A stretch of DNA of 64,000 nt. Origin: Methylobacterium symbioticum. GTDB lineage: Bacteria > Pseudomonadota > Alphaproteobacteria > Rhizobiales > Beijerinckiaceae. The notes under the pieces are model-generated. The model was not told the origin of the DNA, did not search any database, and worked only from the letters and a program-made list of their open reading frames with translations. Each line of letters begins with the position of its first letter. Positions within the stretch are counted from its first letter, which is position 1. The position numbers were made by a program, and so were the translations under genes. Where the stretch lies: contig NZ_CABFPH010000019.1 of the NCBI RefSeq assembly GCF_902141845.1, positions 1 to 64,000 on the forward strand, given 5' to 3'. Shown here piece by piece: positions 54,051-63,433 of this stretch.

Positions 54051-54952
54051 CACGCGGCCTCCCGGCGGGCGACCACCTCGCCGCCCTCCGTGCGCCGTTC
54101 GAGCGCCCGGAAGGCGGCTGCGTCGACGGGCTCGAAGCGCAGGCTGTCCCCGGCCTGGATCAGGAAGGGCTCGGCACGCTCCGGCGCGTAGAGACGCTCG
54201 GGGGTGCGCCCGACGACGTACCAGCCGGTCGGCATCGGAAAGGTGCCGACCGCGCAGAGCCCGCCGCCGATCAGAATCGCGCCGGCCGGATGGGGCGGGC
54301 GCGGGGCAGGACGCCGCGGCACCGCAAGTGCCTCGGGCAGGCCGCCGAGATAGGCGAAGCCCGGCGCGAAGCCGTACATGTAGACCCGGTAGACGGCCCC
54401 CGCATGCTGGCGCAGCAGCGCGTCCGGCGCCAGGGCGAGCCGGTCGGCCGCCTCGTCGAGATCCTCGCCGAAGCCGGGCTCGTAGCAGCAGGGCAGCGTC
54501 CACAGGGTGCCCGCGCGGGCCTCCGCCCGCCCGGCCTCCAGCGCCGTCTCGACCGCCTCCACCAGGGCGGCGCGGCTGACCCGGAGGGGATCGTAGTGGA
54601 TCATCAGCGAGCGGTAGGTCGGCACGCACTCGCGCAGGCCCTCGGGCGGGGCGGCGCGCAACGCCGCGTCCAGCGCAAGGACCCGGTCGTTCAGGGCCGG
54701 ATCGACGCTCTGCCCGAATTCGACCACGAGGGCGGCCTCGCCGGCATCCAGGAAGCGCGGACCGGAGCGTTCCGCGACGGTGGGACCCAGGTCACTCGTG
54801 CCGCGAAGGCCTTGATCCAGATCCTGGCCCGCTTCAGGCACCGCCCGCGCGGTCCCGGCGGCGCCGAGCGCGTCCGGCATCGCCGCGTCGCCGCCGCGGC
54901 GGTCGGTTCCGAAGCCTTCGCCGAGATCGGCGTTCAGATCGACGGTCGTCAT
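54050..54952 (-). CDS. pxpB: 5-oxoprolinase subunit PxpB carrying an N-terminal stump of PxpA
   Basis: A 300-residue protein. Residues about 70-300 are PxpB/KipI (ALVVEFGQSVDPALNDRV, YGFAPGFAYLGGLPE, IGGGLCAVGTFPMPTGWYVV). Residues 1 to about 35 instead read MTTVDLNADLGEGFG and GGDAAMPDALGAAGT, the start of PxpA (LamB/YcsF family), followed by about 30 residues of unassigned linker. This looks like an in-frame deletion of most of pxpA that fused its start to pxpB. The PxpB start could also be internal. Confidence 0.85.
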   Translation of the reverse strand: MTTVDLNADLGEGFGTDRRGGDAAMPDALGAAGTARAVPEAGQDLDQGLRGTSDLGPTVAERSGPRFLDAGEAALVVEFGQSVDPALNDRVLALDAALRAAPPEGLRECVPTYRSLMIHYDPLRVSRAALVEAVETALEAGRAEARAGTLWTLPCCYEPGFGEDLDEAADRLALAPDALLRQHAGAVYRVYMYGFAPGFAYLGGLPEALAVPRRPAPRPPHPAGAILIGGGLCAVGTFPMPTGWYVVGRTPERLYAPERAEPFLIQAGDSLRFEPVDAAAFRALERRTEGGEVVARREAA

Positions 54953-55049
54953 GGTGCCTCGCGGGATCGCCGAGGGATCTGCGTCAGGGAGGGGCGCGGG
55001 ACCTTCGTGAGGGCCCGCGCCGCGATCGAGGCCGAAGGGGAGCCCGCCG

Positions 55050-56369
55050 TCAGGCGAGATCGTCCTGAGCGGTCTCCGGCAGGCAGCTCAAGGTCGCGAG
55101 CGCGATCGCCGCCGCACCGGCCAGGAGGAAGCCCGGCACCAGCAGGTTGCCCGTGGTGGCGAGCAGCCAGGTGGAGAGGTAGGGCGTCAGCCCGCCGCCG
55201 ATCATGGCGCCGAGATTGATGGCGATCGCCATGCCGGTATAGCGCAGCGGCGTCGGGAACTGCTCCGAATAGGTCGGGTAGCCCACCGACTGGACGATCG
55301 GCATCGGCAGGACCGAGATCAGGAGCGCCAGGGCCGCGAGCCAGATGTTGTTCTGGGCCATCAGCAGCATCATCGGCACGACGAGGATGATGTAGGCGGT
55401 GAAGCCGATCCCCAGCACCTTGCGACGCCCCCAGCGGTCCGAGAGGCCGCCCCAGAAGGGCATCATCGTGGCGACGATCACGCCGATGGCGGCCATGATC
55501 CAGTAGACCTGCGTCTTGGGGTATCCGAGATGCGCAGTCAGGTAGAGGTTCATGAAGACGAGGCCGACCCAGTAGCCGACGTTCTGGCCGCCCGCGATCA
55601 GCACGACCTTGAGCACCGAGCCGAGTTGGGTGGCGAGCACGTCACGCACCGGCGCCTTGGGCGGCTGGCCCTTGGCGAGGAAGCGCCGGAAGGCGGGCGT
55701 CTCCTCCAAGTTGTGCCGCATCAGGCCCGAAAACACCACGAGCGGCAGCGCGAGCAGGAAGGGCACGCGCCAGCCCCATTCCGCCATCTGCGCCGGGGTG
55801 AGGCAGTAGGTGGTGATCCCGCACACGGTCGCCGCCAGGGCGCCGCCGAGCGCCACGCCCACCGGCGTGAAGGCGCCGAAGAAGCCGCGACGGCCGCGAG
55901 GCGCCGATTCGGCCACGAAGGCCGCCGAGCCCACGACCTCGCCGCAGGCAAAGAAGCCCTGCGCCAGCCGCGCCAGGACGAGGAGAGCCGGAGCGAGCAG
56001 TCCGACCTGTGCCGTGGTCGGCAGGAGGCCGATCGCGACGGTCGCCACGCCCATGCCGATGATGGTGGTGAGCAGGACGACCCTGCGCCCGAAGCGGTCG
56101 CCGAGCCGGCCGAGCAGGATCCCGCCCACGGGCCGGACCAGGAAGGCGCTACCGAAGACCGCCAGCGTCGAGAGCAGGGCCGCCGTCGGATCGCTGCTCG
56201 GGAAGAAGAGCGGGCCGAGGAAGGCCGCCATGAAACCGTAGACGCCGAACTCGTAATACTCGATCGCGGTTCCGGTGGCCGCCGCGACGGCAGCTCGCTT
56301 GCCGACGCGTTCGGGCGTCTCCGTCACGATGTCCGGTATAGCCAGATCGGCGATGTGCACGTTTTGCAT
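55050..56369 (-). CDS. MFS transporter, metabolite:H+ symporter type
   Basis: A 439-residue, 12-helix major facilitator from ATG 56369 (AGGGGGC ribosome-binding site); ATG 56393 is an alternative. Signature loops are GRLGDRFGRRVVLL after helix 2 and GGLSDRWGRRKVLG after helix 8, and the start of helix 1 (TGTAIEYYEFGVYGF) matches the MHS group (shikimate, proline/betaine, alpha-ketoglutarate permeases). Next to the 5-oxoprolinase genes it may import 5-oxoproline or a related acid; that is inference. Confidence 0.88.
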   Translation of the reverse strand: MQNVHIADLAIPDIVTETPERVGKRAAVAAATGTAIEYYEFGVYGFMAAFLGPLFFPSSDPTAALLSTLAVFGSAFLVRPVGGILLGRLGDRFGRRVVLLTTIIGMGVATVAIGLLPTTAQVGLLAPALLVLARLAQGFFACGEVVGSAAFVAESAPRGRRGFFGAFTPVGVALGGALAATVCGITTYCLTPAQMAEWGWRVPFLLALPLVVFSGLMRHNLEETPAFRRFLAKGQPPKAPVRDVLATQLGSVLKVVLIAGGQNVGYWVGLVFMNLYLTAHLGYPKTQVYWIMAAIGVIVATMMPFWGGLSDRWGRRKVLGIGFTAYIILVVPMMLLMAQNNIWLAALALLISVLPMPIVQSVGYPTYSEQFPTPLRYTGMAIAINLGAMIGGGLTPYLSTWLLATTGNLLVPGFLLAGAAAIALATLSCLPETAQDDLA

Positions 56370-57019
56370 GTCGGCCCCCTGAGTCGCAGTCATTCGAGAG
56401 GTGTTCCGGGCGGATCTCCTGATGAGCCCGAGCAATATCCTGATCCCGCCGCACCAGATCCGGCCGCCCTCGCAGCGAAGACGCTGCGATTGCACTCCGT
56501 CACCAGATTACCACTCCGAAACCATGTCCCTGCAAGACTGATCTTGCCAAGGATCATCAGAGTTCGTCGGCTTGCGCCGGGTGGATCTGCGCAACGATAA
56601 GCGATGCGCGGTGGGCGCATAGCGGCTCGTCCTTGCGCCTGAGCGATCAGAATTTTCGTGAATGGACGGGGCCCCTGCCGATCCCATGGGCAGGGCTGCC
56701 CGCTCCCGGTGCGACCTGCCTCCGACGGCCTCGGAGGAGCACCTCACGGATCCCCGTCGATCCACCAGGCAGAGACCCGGCTGGGCGCCCCGGCACCGCG
56801 TAGCCCAGAGAAAACGCAGCCGAATCAGGCCGATGCCGAGACAGGCGCGAGAGTGCCCACCTCTCCGAGCGGTTCGGACGCCGGGCGCGCGACCATGCGG
56901 AATCCTTCGTTCTCGGACGCGTTTTTTTGCGTTTTCGCCGCGCCGGGGGCGCCGCTACCGTCCGGGACGTCACCGCGGCCGATCGCGGTACGCAACGGAA
57001 CGCGGGACGGGAGAGAGCA
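56370..57019. other. 650-bp divergent promoter region, no gene seen
   Basis: It separates the minus-strand MFS gene from the plus-strand aminotransferase run. Overlapping open frames occur, but none looks like protein. Promoters for both directions should lie here; no sure operator was found. Confidence 0.5.
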
Positions 57020-58237
57020 GTGAGCGGCGTGCAGGACGGCATCGGTCTGGCGGAGCGTCTGCGGGCAGTGAAGCCCTCGCCGACCATCGCCATCACCCAA
57101 CTCGCGAACGAGCTGCGGCGGGCGGGCCGCGACATCGTCGGGCTCTCGCAGGGCGAGCCGGACTTCGACACGCCCGACCATATCCGCGCCGCCGCCAAGG
57201 CCGCCATCGACGCGGGTGCCACCCGCTACACCGATGTCGACGGAACGCCGGAGCTGAAACAGGCGATCGTGCGCAAGTTCCAGCGCGAGAACGGCCTCAC
57301 CTACGAGCCCGGCGAGATCAGCGTCGGCACGGGCGGCAAGCAGGTCATCGCCAACGCCTTCTCGGCGACTCTCGATGCGGGCGACGAGGTCATCATCCCG
57401 GCCCCCTACTGGGTGTCCTATCCCGACATGGTGCGTCTCGCGGGCGGCACGCCCGTCACAGTGGCCTGCGGCGAGGCCGAGGGCTTCAAGATCGGGCCCG
57501 CCGCGCTCGAGGCGGCGATCACGCCCCGCACCCGCTGGCTCGTCCTGAATTCGCCCGGCAACCCGACCGGAAGCTGCTATTCCGCCGCCGAATTGAAGGC
57601 CCTCGCGGCGGTGCTGCTCCGCCACCCCCAGGTCGCGGTCCTCTCCGACGACATCTACGAGCACGTGCTCTACCAGTCCGAGGGCTTCGCCACGCTGGCC
57701 GCGATCGAGCCGCGGCTGCGGGAACGCATCCTCGTCTGCAACGGCGTCTCGAAGGCCTATGCGATGACCGGCTGGCGTATCGGTTACGCCGCCGGGCCGA
57801 AGCCCCTGATCCGGGCCATGGCGATGCTGCAATCGCAGAGCACCACCAATCCGAGCTCGGTCTCGCAGGCGGCGGCCGTTGCGGCGCTCGATGGCGGGCT
57901 CGACTTCCTGCGGGCGCGCAACGCCGTCTTCCGCGAGCGGCGCGACCTCTGCGTCGAGGCCTTCGAGGCGGCCGGGCTCCCCTGCCGGGTGCCGGAGGGC
58001 GCCTTCTACCTCTTCCCCTCCTGCGCCGGGCTGATCGGCCGCAAGCGCCCCGACGGGCGGGCCATCGCGAGCGATGTCGATGTCGCGACCTTCCTGCTGG
58101 AAGAGGTCGGCGTCGCCGTGGTGCCGGGCTCCGCCTTCGGCCTCGCACCCTTCTTCCGGATCTCGTTCGCCACGGCGACCGAGCGCCTGCGCACCGCCTG
58201 CGATCGCATCGCGTCGGCCTGCGCCGTCCTGCGCTGA
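57020..58237 (+). CDS. Class I/II pyridoxal-phosphate aminotransferase
   Basis: A 405-residue enzyme from GTG 57020 (GGGAGAGA ribosome-binding site). Visible motifs are SQGEPDFDTPDHI, GGKQVIANAF, NSPGNPTG, DDIYEHVLY and the PLP Lys in CNGVSKAYAMTGWRIGY, ending with the Arg in FFRISFA. This is the aspartate/aromatic aminotransferase subgroup. It heads a three-gene run with an SDR and an RraA-like protein, suggesting catabolism of an amino acid or amine. Confidence 0.9.
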   Translation: MSGVQDGIGLAERLRAVKPSPTIAITQLANELRRAGRDIVGLSQGEPDFDTPDHIRAAAKAAIDAGATRYTDVDGTPELKQAIVRKFQRENGLTYEPGEISVGTGGKQVIANAFSATLDAGDEVIIPAPYWVSYPDMVRLAGGTPVTVACGEAEGFKIGPAALEAAITPRTRWLVLNSPGNPTGSCYSAAELKALAAVLLRHPQVAVLSDDIYEHVLYQSEGFATLAAIEPRLRERILVCNGVSKAYAMTGWRIGYAAGPKPLIRAMAMLQSQSTTNPSSVSQAAAVAALDGGLDFLRARNAVFRERRDLCVEAFEAAGLPCRVPEGAFYLFPSCAGLIGRKRPDGRAIASDVDVATFLLEEVGVAVVPGSAFGLAPFFRISFATATERLRTACDRIASACAVLR

Positions 58238-58262
58238 ACCGCATCACCCAAAGGAACGGATC

Positions 58263-59048
58263 ATGGATCTCGGTATTCGAGGCCGCACCGCGCTCGTCCT
58301 CGGCGGCGGCGGCGGATTGGGCGGGGCGATCGGGCAGGCCCTCGCCCGAGAGGGCGCCCAGGTGGCGCTCGCCGACATCGACACGGACGCGGTGACCCGC
58401 GCGGCCGACGCCCTGCGTGCCTCCGGCGCCAAGGCGATCGGCCTGACCTGGGACCTCGCCGACCTCTCGGTCATCGGCGACCGGGTGGCCGAGGTCGAGC
58501 GCCAGCTCGGCCCGGTGGATATCCTCGTCAACAACACCGGTGGCCCGCCGCCGACCCCGGCCTCCGGCCAGGACCCGGCGCTGTGGGCGAAGAGCTTCCA
58601 GGCCATGGTGCTGTCGATCATCGCCCTGACCGACCGCGTCCTGCCGGGCATGCGGGAGCGCGGCTGGGGCCGCATCGTCACCAGCACCTCCTCGGGCGTG
58701 CTCGCGCCGATCCCGAATCTCGGCATCTCGAACGCCCTGCGCATGTCGCTGGTGGGCTGGTCGAAGACGCTCGCCCGCGAGGTCGCCCGCGACGGCATCA
58801 CGGCCAACGTGATCGTGCCGGGCCGCATCGCCACCGACCGGATCCGCTTCCTCGACGAGGCGAAGGCGGCCCGCGAGGGGCGCAGCGTCGAGGCGGTCTC
58901 CGCCGAGAGCACGGGCGCGATCCCGGTCGGCCGCTACGGCCGGCCCGAGGAATATGCCGACGCGGTCGCGTTCCTGGCGAGCGCCCGGGCCGGCTACGTC
59001 ACGGGCAGCGTGCTGCGCGTCGATGGCGGCCTGATCGCCGGGATCTGA
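58263..59048 (+). CDS. Divergent short-chain dehydrogenase lacking the catalytic Tyr-Lys
   Basis: A 261-residue SDR from ATG 58263. The Rossmann loop is LVLGGGGGLGGAIGQAL (Gly-rich, altered from TGxxxGxG), NNTGGPPP replaces NNAG, and the usual Y-x-x-x-K is replaced by LGISNALRMSLV after the Ser-rich TSTSSGVLAPIPN. It belongs to the atypical FabG-like group with this SN-x-x-R pattern. The start of the C-terminal half (GRIATDRIRFLDE) and end (VDGGLIAGI) are normal. It is 25 bp after the aminotransferase. Confidence 0.87.
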   Translation: MDLGIRGRTALVLGGGGGLGGAIGQALAREGAQVALADIDTDAVTRAADALRASGAKAIGLTWDLADLSVIGDRVAEVERQLGPVDILVNNTGGPPPTPASGQDPALWAKSFQAMVLSIIALTDRVLPGMRERGWGRIVTSTSSGVLAPIPNLGISNALRMSLVGWSKTLAREVARDGITANVIVPGRIATDRIRFLDEAKAAREGRSVEAVSAESTGAIPVGRYGRPEEYADAVAFLASARAGYVTGSVLRVDGGLIAGI

Positions 59049-59129
59049 AGACAGCGGGGGTCGGGCCCCGAAGCCCGGACTTCACCGATTGGAACGGGCT
59101 CGCCGAGCCCCTGCAGGAGAGAGACAGCC

Positions 59130-59837
59130 ATGGCCACCGATGCCGAGATCCGGGACGTCCTGTCCCACGTCACCACCGCGACGATCACCACGATCCTGCT
59201 GAAGAAGGGCCTGCGCAACGTCTGGCTGCGCGGCACCCGGCCGCTGCGCCCGGGCCAGCCGCGCCTCGTCGGCCGCGCCTTCACCCTGCGCTTCGTCCCC
59301 GCCCGCGAGGACCTGGCGACGCCGGAATCCTGGTCCTCGCCGCGCTCGACCCGGGCCGCCATCGAGGCGATGCCCGAGGGCTGCATCGCGGTGGTCGACG
59401 CGATGGGCGTCACCGATGCGGGCATCTTCGGCGACATCCTCTGCGCCCGGATGCACAAGAAGGGCGTGACGGCCCTGATCACCGACGGCGTGGTGCGCGA
59501 CGTCGCCGGCGTGCTCGGCACCAACCTGCCGGTCTGGTGCCAGGGCGCCGCGGCACCGCCCTCCGTCGCGGGGCTCACCTTCGTCGGCTGGCAGGAGCCG
59601 ATCGCCTGCGGCGGCGTCGCCGTCTATCCGGATGACGTCATCGTGGTGGACGAGGACGGCGCCGTGCTGATCCCGGCGGCCCTCATCGACCACGTCCTGG
59701 CCACGGCCCCGGAGCAGGAGCGTCTGGAGGGCTGGATCATGCGCCAGGTCGAGGCGGGCGCCGCCCTGCCGGGCCTCTACCCGCCGAACGAGGAGAACAA
59801 GGCGCGCTACGCCACCGACACCGAAGCGGGCCGCTGA
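59130..59837 (+). CDS. RraA-like / HMG-CHA aldolase family protein
   Basis: A 235-residue protein with the family core GIFGDILCARMHKKGVTALITDGVVRDVAGV (positions about 108-138), in which the DG-x-x-RD portion binds metal and substrate, and the earlier GRAFTLRF. Members are either regulators of ribonuclease E or aldolases acting on hydroxy-methylglutarate-type acids; in a catabolic run the aldolase role is likelier. It ends by overlapping the convergent LysR gene by 31 bp. Confidence 0.85.
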   Translation: MATDAEIRDVLSHVTTATITTILLKKGLRNVWLRGTRPLRPGQPRLVGRAFTLRFVPAREDLATPESWSSPRSTRAAIEAMPEGCIAVVDAMGVTDAGIFGDILCARMHKKGVTALITDGVVRDVAGVLGTNLPVWCQGAAAPPSVAGLTFVGWQEPIACGGVAVYPDDVIVVDEDGAVLIPAALIDHVLATAPEQERLEGWIMRQVEAGAALPGLYPPNEENKARYATDTEAGR

Positions 59838-60709
59838 GGCCGCGCCCCGGCCGTCTCGCGCACGCAGGCGAGGAACAGGCCGATCGCCGGGGTGGTGCGC
59901 TGGGCGTAGCGCACCACCGCCTGGAGCGTCCGGTGGAAGACCAGCGGACCGAGATGCAGGATCCGCAGGCGGTCGGGATTCTCCGTCCAATGGCCGGCGA
60001 GCGGCACCACCGAGACGCCGAGCCCGCCCTGGACCATGCGCACGATCGCCTCGATCTCGTCGAGTTCGAGGATCTGGTCGGGCGCGATACCGTGCTGGTT
60101 CAAAAAGCCCGCGACCTGCCGTCCCGCGAAGGACGAGCGGTCGTAGCGGATGAAGGGATAGTTCGCGAGGATCTCCAGCGGATCGCTCTCGGCGACATAG
60201 GTCGGAGTGATCAGCGCGAACTCCTCGCGGACGAGATCCTCGGCATAGAGGTCCTTCTGCAAGGCGAAGGGGGGCTTCACCATCAGGGCGAGATCGATCT
60301 CCCCCGCATCGACCTGGTTGAGCAGCGTCAGCGACACGCCCGGCACCAGATGGATCCTGAGGGCGGGCGCCCGCTTCTGGAGCATCACCAGGGCGTCGGG
60401 CAGCAGGCCCGTCTGAGCGGTCGCGATGGCGCCGACCGTCAGCTCGCCCCTGAGCGAGACGCCGTCGCCGACCTCCATCATGCGCGCGAAGATGGCGAGC
60501 ATCTCCTCGGCGTGAACCAGGGCCTTCTTGCCGTTCATGTTGAGGATCGCGGTGCGCCCAGTCCGATCGAACAGCCGGATGCCGAGTTCCGCCTCAAGGT
60601 TGCGGATCTGAGCGCTGACCGCGGACGGCGTCAGGCCGACCACCTGCCCGGCCGCGGCGAAGCTCCCGTGCCGCGCAACCGCAACGAATGTTTTCAACTC
60701 ACGGAGCAT
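59807..60709 (-). CDS. LysR-family transcriptional regulator
   Basis: A 300-residue regulator from ATG 60709 (AAGGA ribosome-binding site). The helix-turn-helix is MLRELKTFVAVARHGSFAAAG, then LTPSAVSAQIRNLEAELGIRLFDRTGR. The effector domain follows (FIRYDRSS, VQGGLGVSVVPLAG). It is convergent with the aminotransferase/SDR/RraA run and may control it, though a LysR gene is usually divergent from its targets, so its target is open. Confidence 0.92.
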   Translation of the reverse strand: MLRELKTFVAVARHGSFAAAGQVVGLTPSAVSAQIRNLEAELGIRLFDRTGRTAILNMNGKKALVHAEEMLAIFARMMEVGDGVSLRGELTVGAIATAQTGLLPDALVMLQKRAPALRIHLVPGVSLTLLNQVDAGEIDLALMVKPPFALQKDLYAEDLVREEFALITPTYVAESDPLEILANYPFIRYDRSSFAGRQVAGFLNQHGIAPDQILELDEIEAIVRMVQGGLGVSVVPLAGHWTENPDRLRILHLGPLVFHRTLQAVVRYAQRTTPAIGLFLACVRETAGARPQRPASVSVA

Positions 60710-61389
60710 GCGGATCCTTGTGCGGCTGGACGCGGGTTCCTTCCCGGTCATCCTACTCCAACCGCACGCGACTCTTGATACGGAATGCTGTCGGGAGCGC
60801 CTCGATTCGCTAGCACTGATCCTCTGCGGCCTTCGCATTCGACCGATCCGCTGCCGAGCGGCTCTTGCGATCCCAAAAGAGATCCGTCGTGCGCGAGAAG
60901 CCCGCACCGGATGCCAATGACCGCCCGCCCTCCCCTCGGTGCGGCGAGGACCGCCGAATTCAGCTCCCGACGCGCGCCACGCAGGTATCCTCGGTGATGC
61001 CGATGCCGGCACAGCGTCGGCGGATCCGCCCTGATGCGGAGCGATCAGGCAATGTCGGCCTCCGAGCCCGCGAACTGCAGCTCGGTGCGCGCGTAAGCCT
61101 CGGCGATCTCGTCGCGGATGGCCCCCGCGCTGACGCCAATCGATGGACAGGGCGGAGGAGATCGGCGCTCCCCGGCACCGGCCGACCCATCATCCCGGCA
61201 GCTCAACGTCGTATTGTGCTCGCCCTCCAGCACTCTCCGGAATTCCATTCGGAGGATAGATCATCGGATCTTTTCAATCGACAGTCGATGACTGCCGAAC
61301 ACGTCGCTTCGGAGATGATGCGCCGGAGAGATTCCGTCCCACGCCTGATGGAGGAGCGATGCACATGGATTGATGCGTCAGCCCACGCC
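60710..61389. other. 680-bp intergenic stretch, no gene seen
   Basis: Between the LysR and MocR genes, both on the minus strand. Open frames occur on both strands but none has a credible start or domain. The LysR promoter should lie at its left end. Confidence 0.5.
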
Positions 61390-62820
61390 CTACACCGCCG
61401 CACGATACCGGATCGTCGGCGGAGCGCCGGTTTCGAGCAGTCGAGCGAGCTTCTCGAGCGCCGCTCGAAGCGATTCCTGATCCGGCGCCGCGTTGACGCA
61501 GACCCGGACGCTATCGCTCTGGTGCAGTGATGCGACCTCGAACAGGCCGATCGGCGTGACCCCCACCCCGATCTCCTCGGCAGCCTGGGTATAGGCTTCC
61601 GAGGACCAGCCGTTCCTCAGCTTCAGACAGAAGTAATAGGCGTTCGGGTGCGTCATGACCGCCTGCCCCGGCAGCAGGGCGGAAACGAGCGCCTGCCGCT
61701 CCGCGGTCTCGACCCGCATCCCTGCAACGACCTGATCGATCTGGGGCGACGCCAGCAGGCGTGTCGCCCATTCCGCATTGAACGGCGAGGCCATCAGCGT
61801 GCTCGCGCGCAGGGCGATCCCGAAGGCGTAGACCAGATGCCTCGGCACCCGCATGAACCCGATGCGCAGCCCGGGCCCCGCGAGCTTCGACAAGCTCGAG
61901 ATATGCACCACCCGCTCCGGCGCGGAGGCGGCAATCGGGCGTAGCGGCGGGTCGGTCAGGAAGCCGTAGACGTCGTCCTCGACGATCAGGACGTCATGGC
62001 GGGCGCAGACCTCGGCCACCTCCCGCCGCCGCTCCTCCGACATCGTGGCGGTGGTCGGGTTGTGCAGCGTCGGCGTGCAGACCAGAACCTTCGCTCCCGT
62101 TCGGCGGCAGAGCACGTCGAGGTATTCCGGCACGATGCCTTCGCGGTCCATGCGAACGCCGACCAGCGAGCGCCCGAGCATGCCGGCCGCGGACTTCAGC
62201 CCGTAGAAGCACAGCTCTTCTGCCAGGACGGCATCGCCCGGATGCGTCAGCGCCATGAGCGAGAGCAGCAAGCCGTGCTGGCCGCCGCAGGTGACCAGCA
62301 CGTCGTCGGCTTCCGCCGGGATCCCGAAGCGCGTGAGCCATTGCGCGGCGACGGCCCGATGCCTGTGGAGACCGATATCGACCTGGCTCGCGAGCAGGGC
62401 TCCCACATCGACGGGACCGCTGAGTTCGGGGCGGATCAGAGCCAGCGCGGGGTGGCGCATGGCATGTACCGGGAAGTTGTGGGACAGGTCGATGAAGGTC
62501 TGGCGCGGGACCTGCTCCCGAAGCGATACCGGCCCGTCCGGGTCCTGCATGGGGTTGAGGAAGGTGCCGCGGCCGACCTCGCCCCGGGCAAGGCCGGTCC
62601 GCTGCATCTCGGCATAGGCCCGGCTGATCGTCCCGATGTTGAGCGAGAGCCAGGCAGCCAGATCGCGCTGCGGCGGCAACCTGTCGCCCGGCCGCAGGGC
62701 GCCGGCCCGCAGCGCGATCTCGACCGCGCCGACGATGGCCAGGTAGCGGGGCCCTGCCGTCCGCTCGACGGCATCCGTCCATCCGGGTCGCGTCATTGTT
62801 GCACCGATTGTCTCATACAT
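61390..62820 (-). CDS. MocR-type regulator (GntR helix-turn-helix fused to an aminotransferase-like domain)
   Basis: A 476-residue protein from ATG 62820; ATG 62796 is an alternative and begins MTRPGWTDAV. An N-terminal winged helix (GALRPGDRLPPQRDLAAWLSL, NIGTISRAYAEMQRTGL) joins an aminotransferase fold I domain (VTCGGQHGLLLSL, TPTLHNPTTATM, EDDVYGFL, SSLSKLAGPGLRIGF with the PLP Lys). MocR proteins sense PLP or amino compounds. It is divergent from RidA and a solute-binding protein, its probable targets. Confidence 0.9.
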   Translation of the reverse strand: MYETIGATMTRPGWTDAVERTAGPRYLAIVGAVEIALRAGALRPGDRLPPQRDLAAWLSLNIGTISRAYAEMQRTGLARGEVGRGTFLNPMQDPDGPVSLREQVPRQTFIDLSHNFPVHAMRHPALALIRPELSGPVDVGALLASQVDIGLHRHRAVAAQWLTRFGIPAEADDVLVTCGGQHGLLLSLMALTHPGDAVLAEELCFYGLKSAAGMLGRSLVGVRMDREGIVPEYLDVLCRRTGAKVLVCTPTLHNPTTATMSEERRREVAEVCARHDVLIVEDDVYGFLTDPPLRPIAASAPERVVHISSLSKLAGPGLRIGFMRVPRHLVYAFGIALRASTLMASPFNAEWATRLLASPQIDQVVAGMRVETAERQALVSALLPGQAVMTHPNAYYFCLKLRNGWSSEAYTQAAEEIGVGVTPIGLFEVASLHQSDSVRVCVNAAPDQESLRAALEKLARLLETGAPPTIRYRAAV

Positions 62821-62826
62821 TGTCTC
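62807..62826. promoter_or_regulatory. Direct repeat ATTGTCTC at the MocR start (possible operator)
   Basis: ATTGTCTC occurs at 62807-62814 and again at 62819-62826, a 12-bp period, with a partial copy (ATTGTTGC) at 62795. Close direct repeats near the start are typical of MocR binding sites. They overlap the first codons if 62820 is the start, and fall upstream if 62796 is used. Confidence 0.45.
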
Positions 62827-62911
62827 GATCCGACCCGAGCGGCGACCGAAATTCGAGCGCGATGCCGACGATATCCGCGCGCCAGATCCGACAATATCCC
62901 CTAGCTTGACC

Positions 62912-63430
62912 ATGACAAAGCGGCCCACGGATCTGGGTCTGGGACATGACGCGGGCCATGCCCGCGCAACGGAGATCGCGGTGCAGCAGCCTCAACCAGC
63001 CCCGTCAGCCATGGTGTTCCACATGGTGCCCGGAGGACCGCGGCCGGTCGCGCCCTTCAGCCACGCCGTCGAGGTCGACGGCTTCGTCTTCGTCACGGGG
63101 CAGATGCCCGACACGCCCGACAGCCCGGGCACGCTGCCGGACGGCATCGAGGCGCAGACCCGCAACGTGATGGCCAACCTCGAGACGGTCCTCGCCGGGC
63201 TCGGCCTGGGACTGGAGCACGTCGTCGTCGCGCGGGCGTTCCTGACAGAATTCAAGCGCGATTACGCGGCCTTCAACGCGACCTACAAGTCCTTCTTCCC
63301 GCACGACCGGCTGCCGGCGCGAACCTGCGTGGGGACGACGGGGCTCGCCTACGACGCCCTGGTCGAGATCGATCTGGTCGCCCGCCGGGGCGCGGCGCCC
63401 CCCCTTCCGTCGAACGCGCAGGAGGATTGA
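62912..63430 (+). CDS. RidA/YjgF-family protein
   Basis: A 172-residue protein from ATG 62912; the RidA domain begins near MVFHMVPGGPRPVAPFSHAV (ATG 63011 would give a shorter form). Family motifs are FVFVTGQMPD, QTRNVMANLETVLAG and PARTCVGTTGL, with the Arg that holds the substrate carboxylate. RidA-like proteins hydrolyse reactive enamines and imines from PLP enzymes. It is divergent from the MocR gene and 3 bp upstream of the solute-binding protein gene. Confidence 0.88.
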   Translation: MTKRPTDLGLGHDAGHARATEIAVQQPQPAPSAMVFHMVPGGPRPVAPFSHAVEVDGFVFVTGQMPDTPDSPGTLPDGIEAQTRNVMANLETVLAGLGLGLEHVVVARAFLTEFKRDYAAFNATYKSFFPHDRLPARTCVGTTGLAYDALVEIDLVARRGAAPPLPSNAQED

Positions 63431-63433
63431 GCC

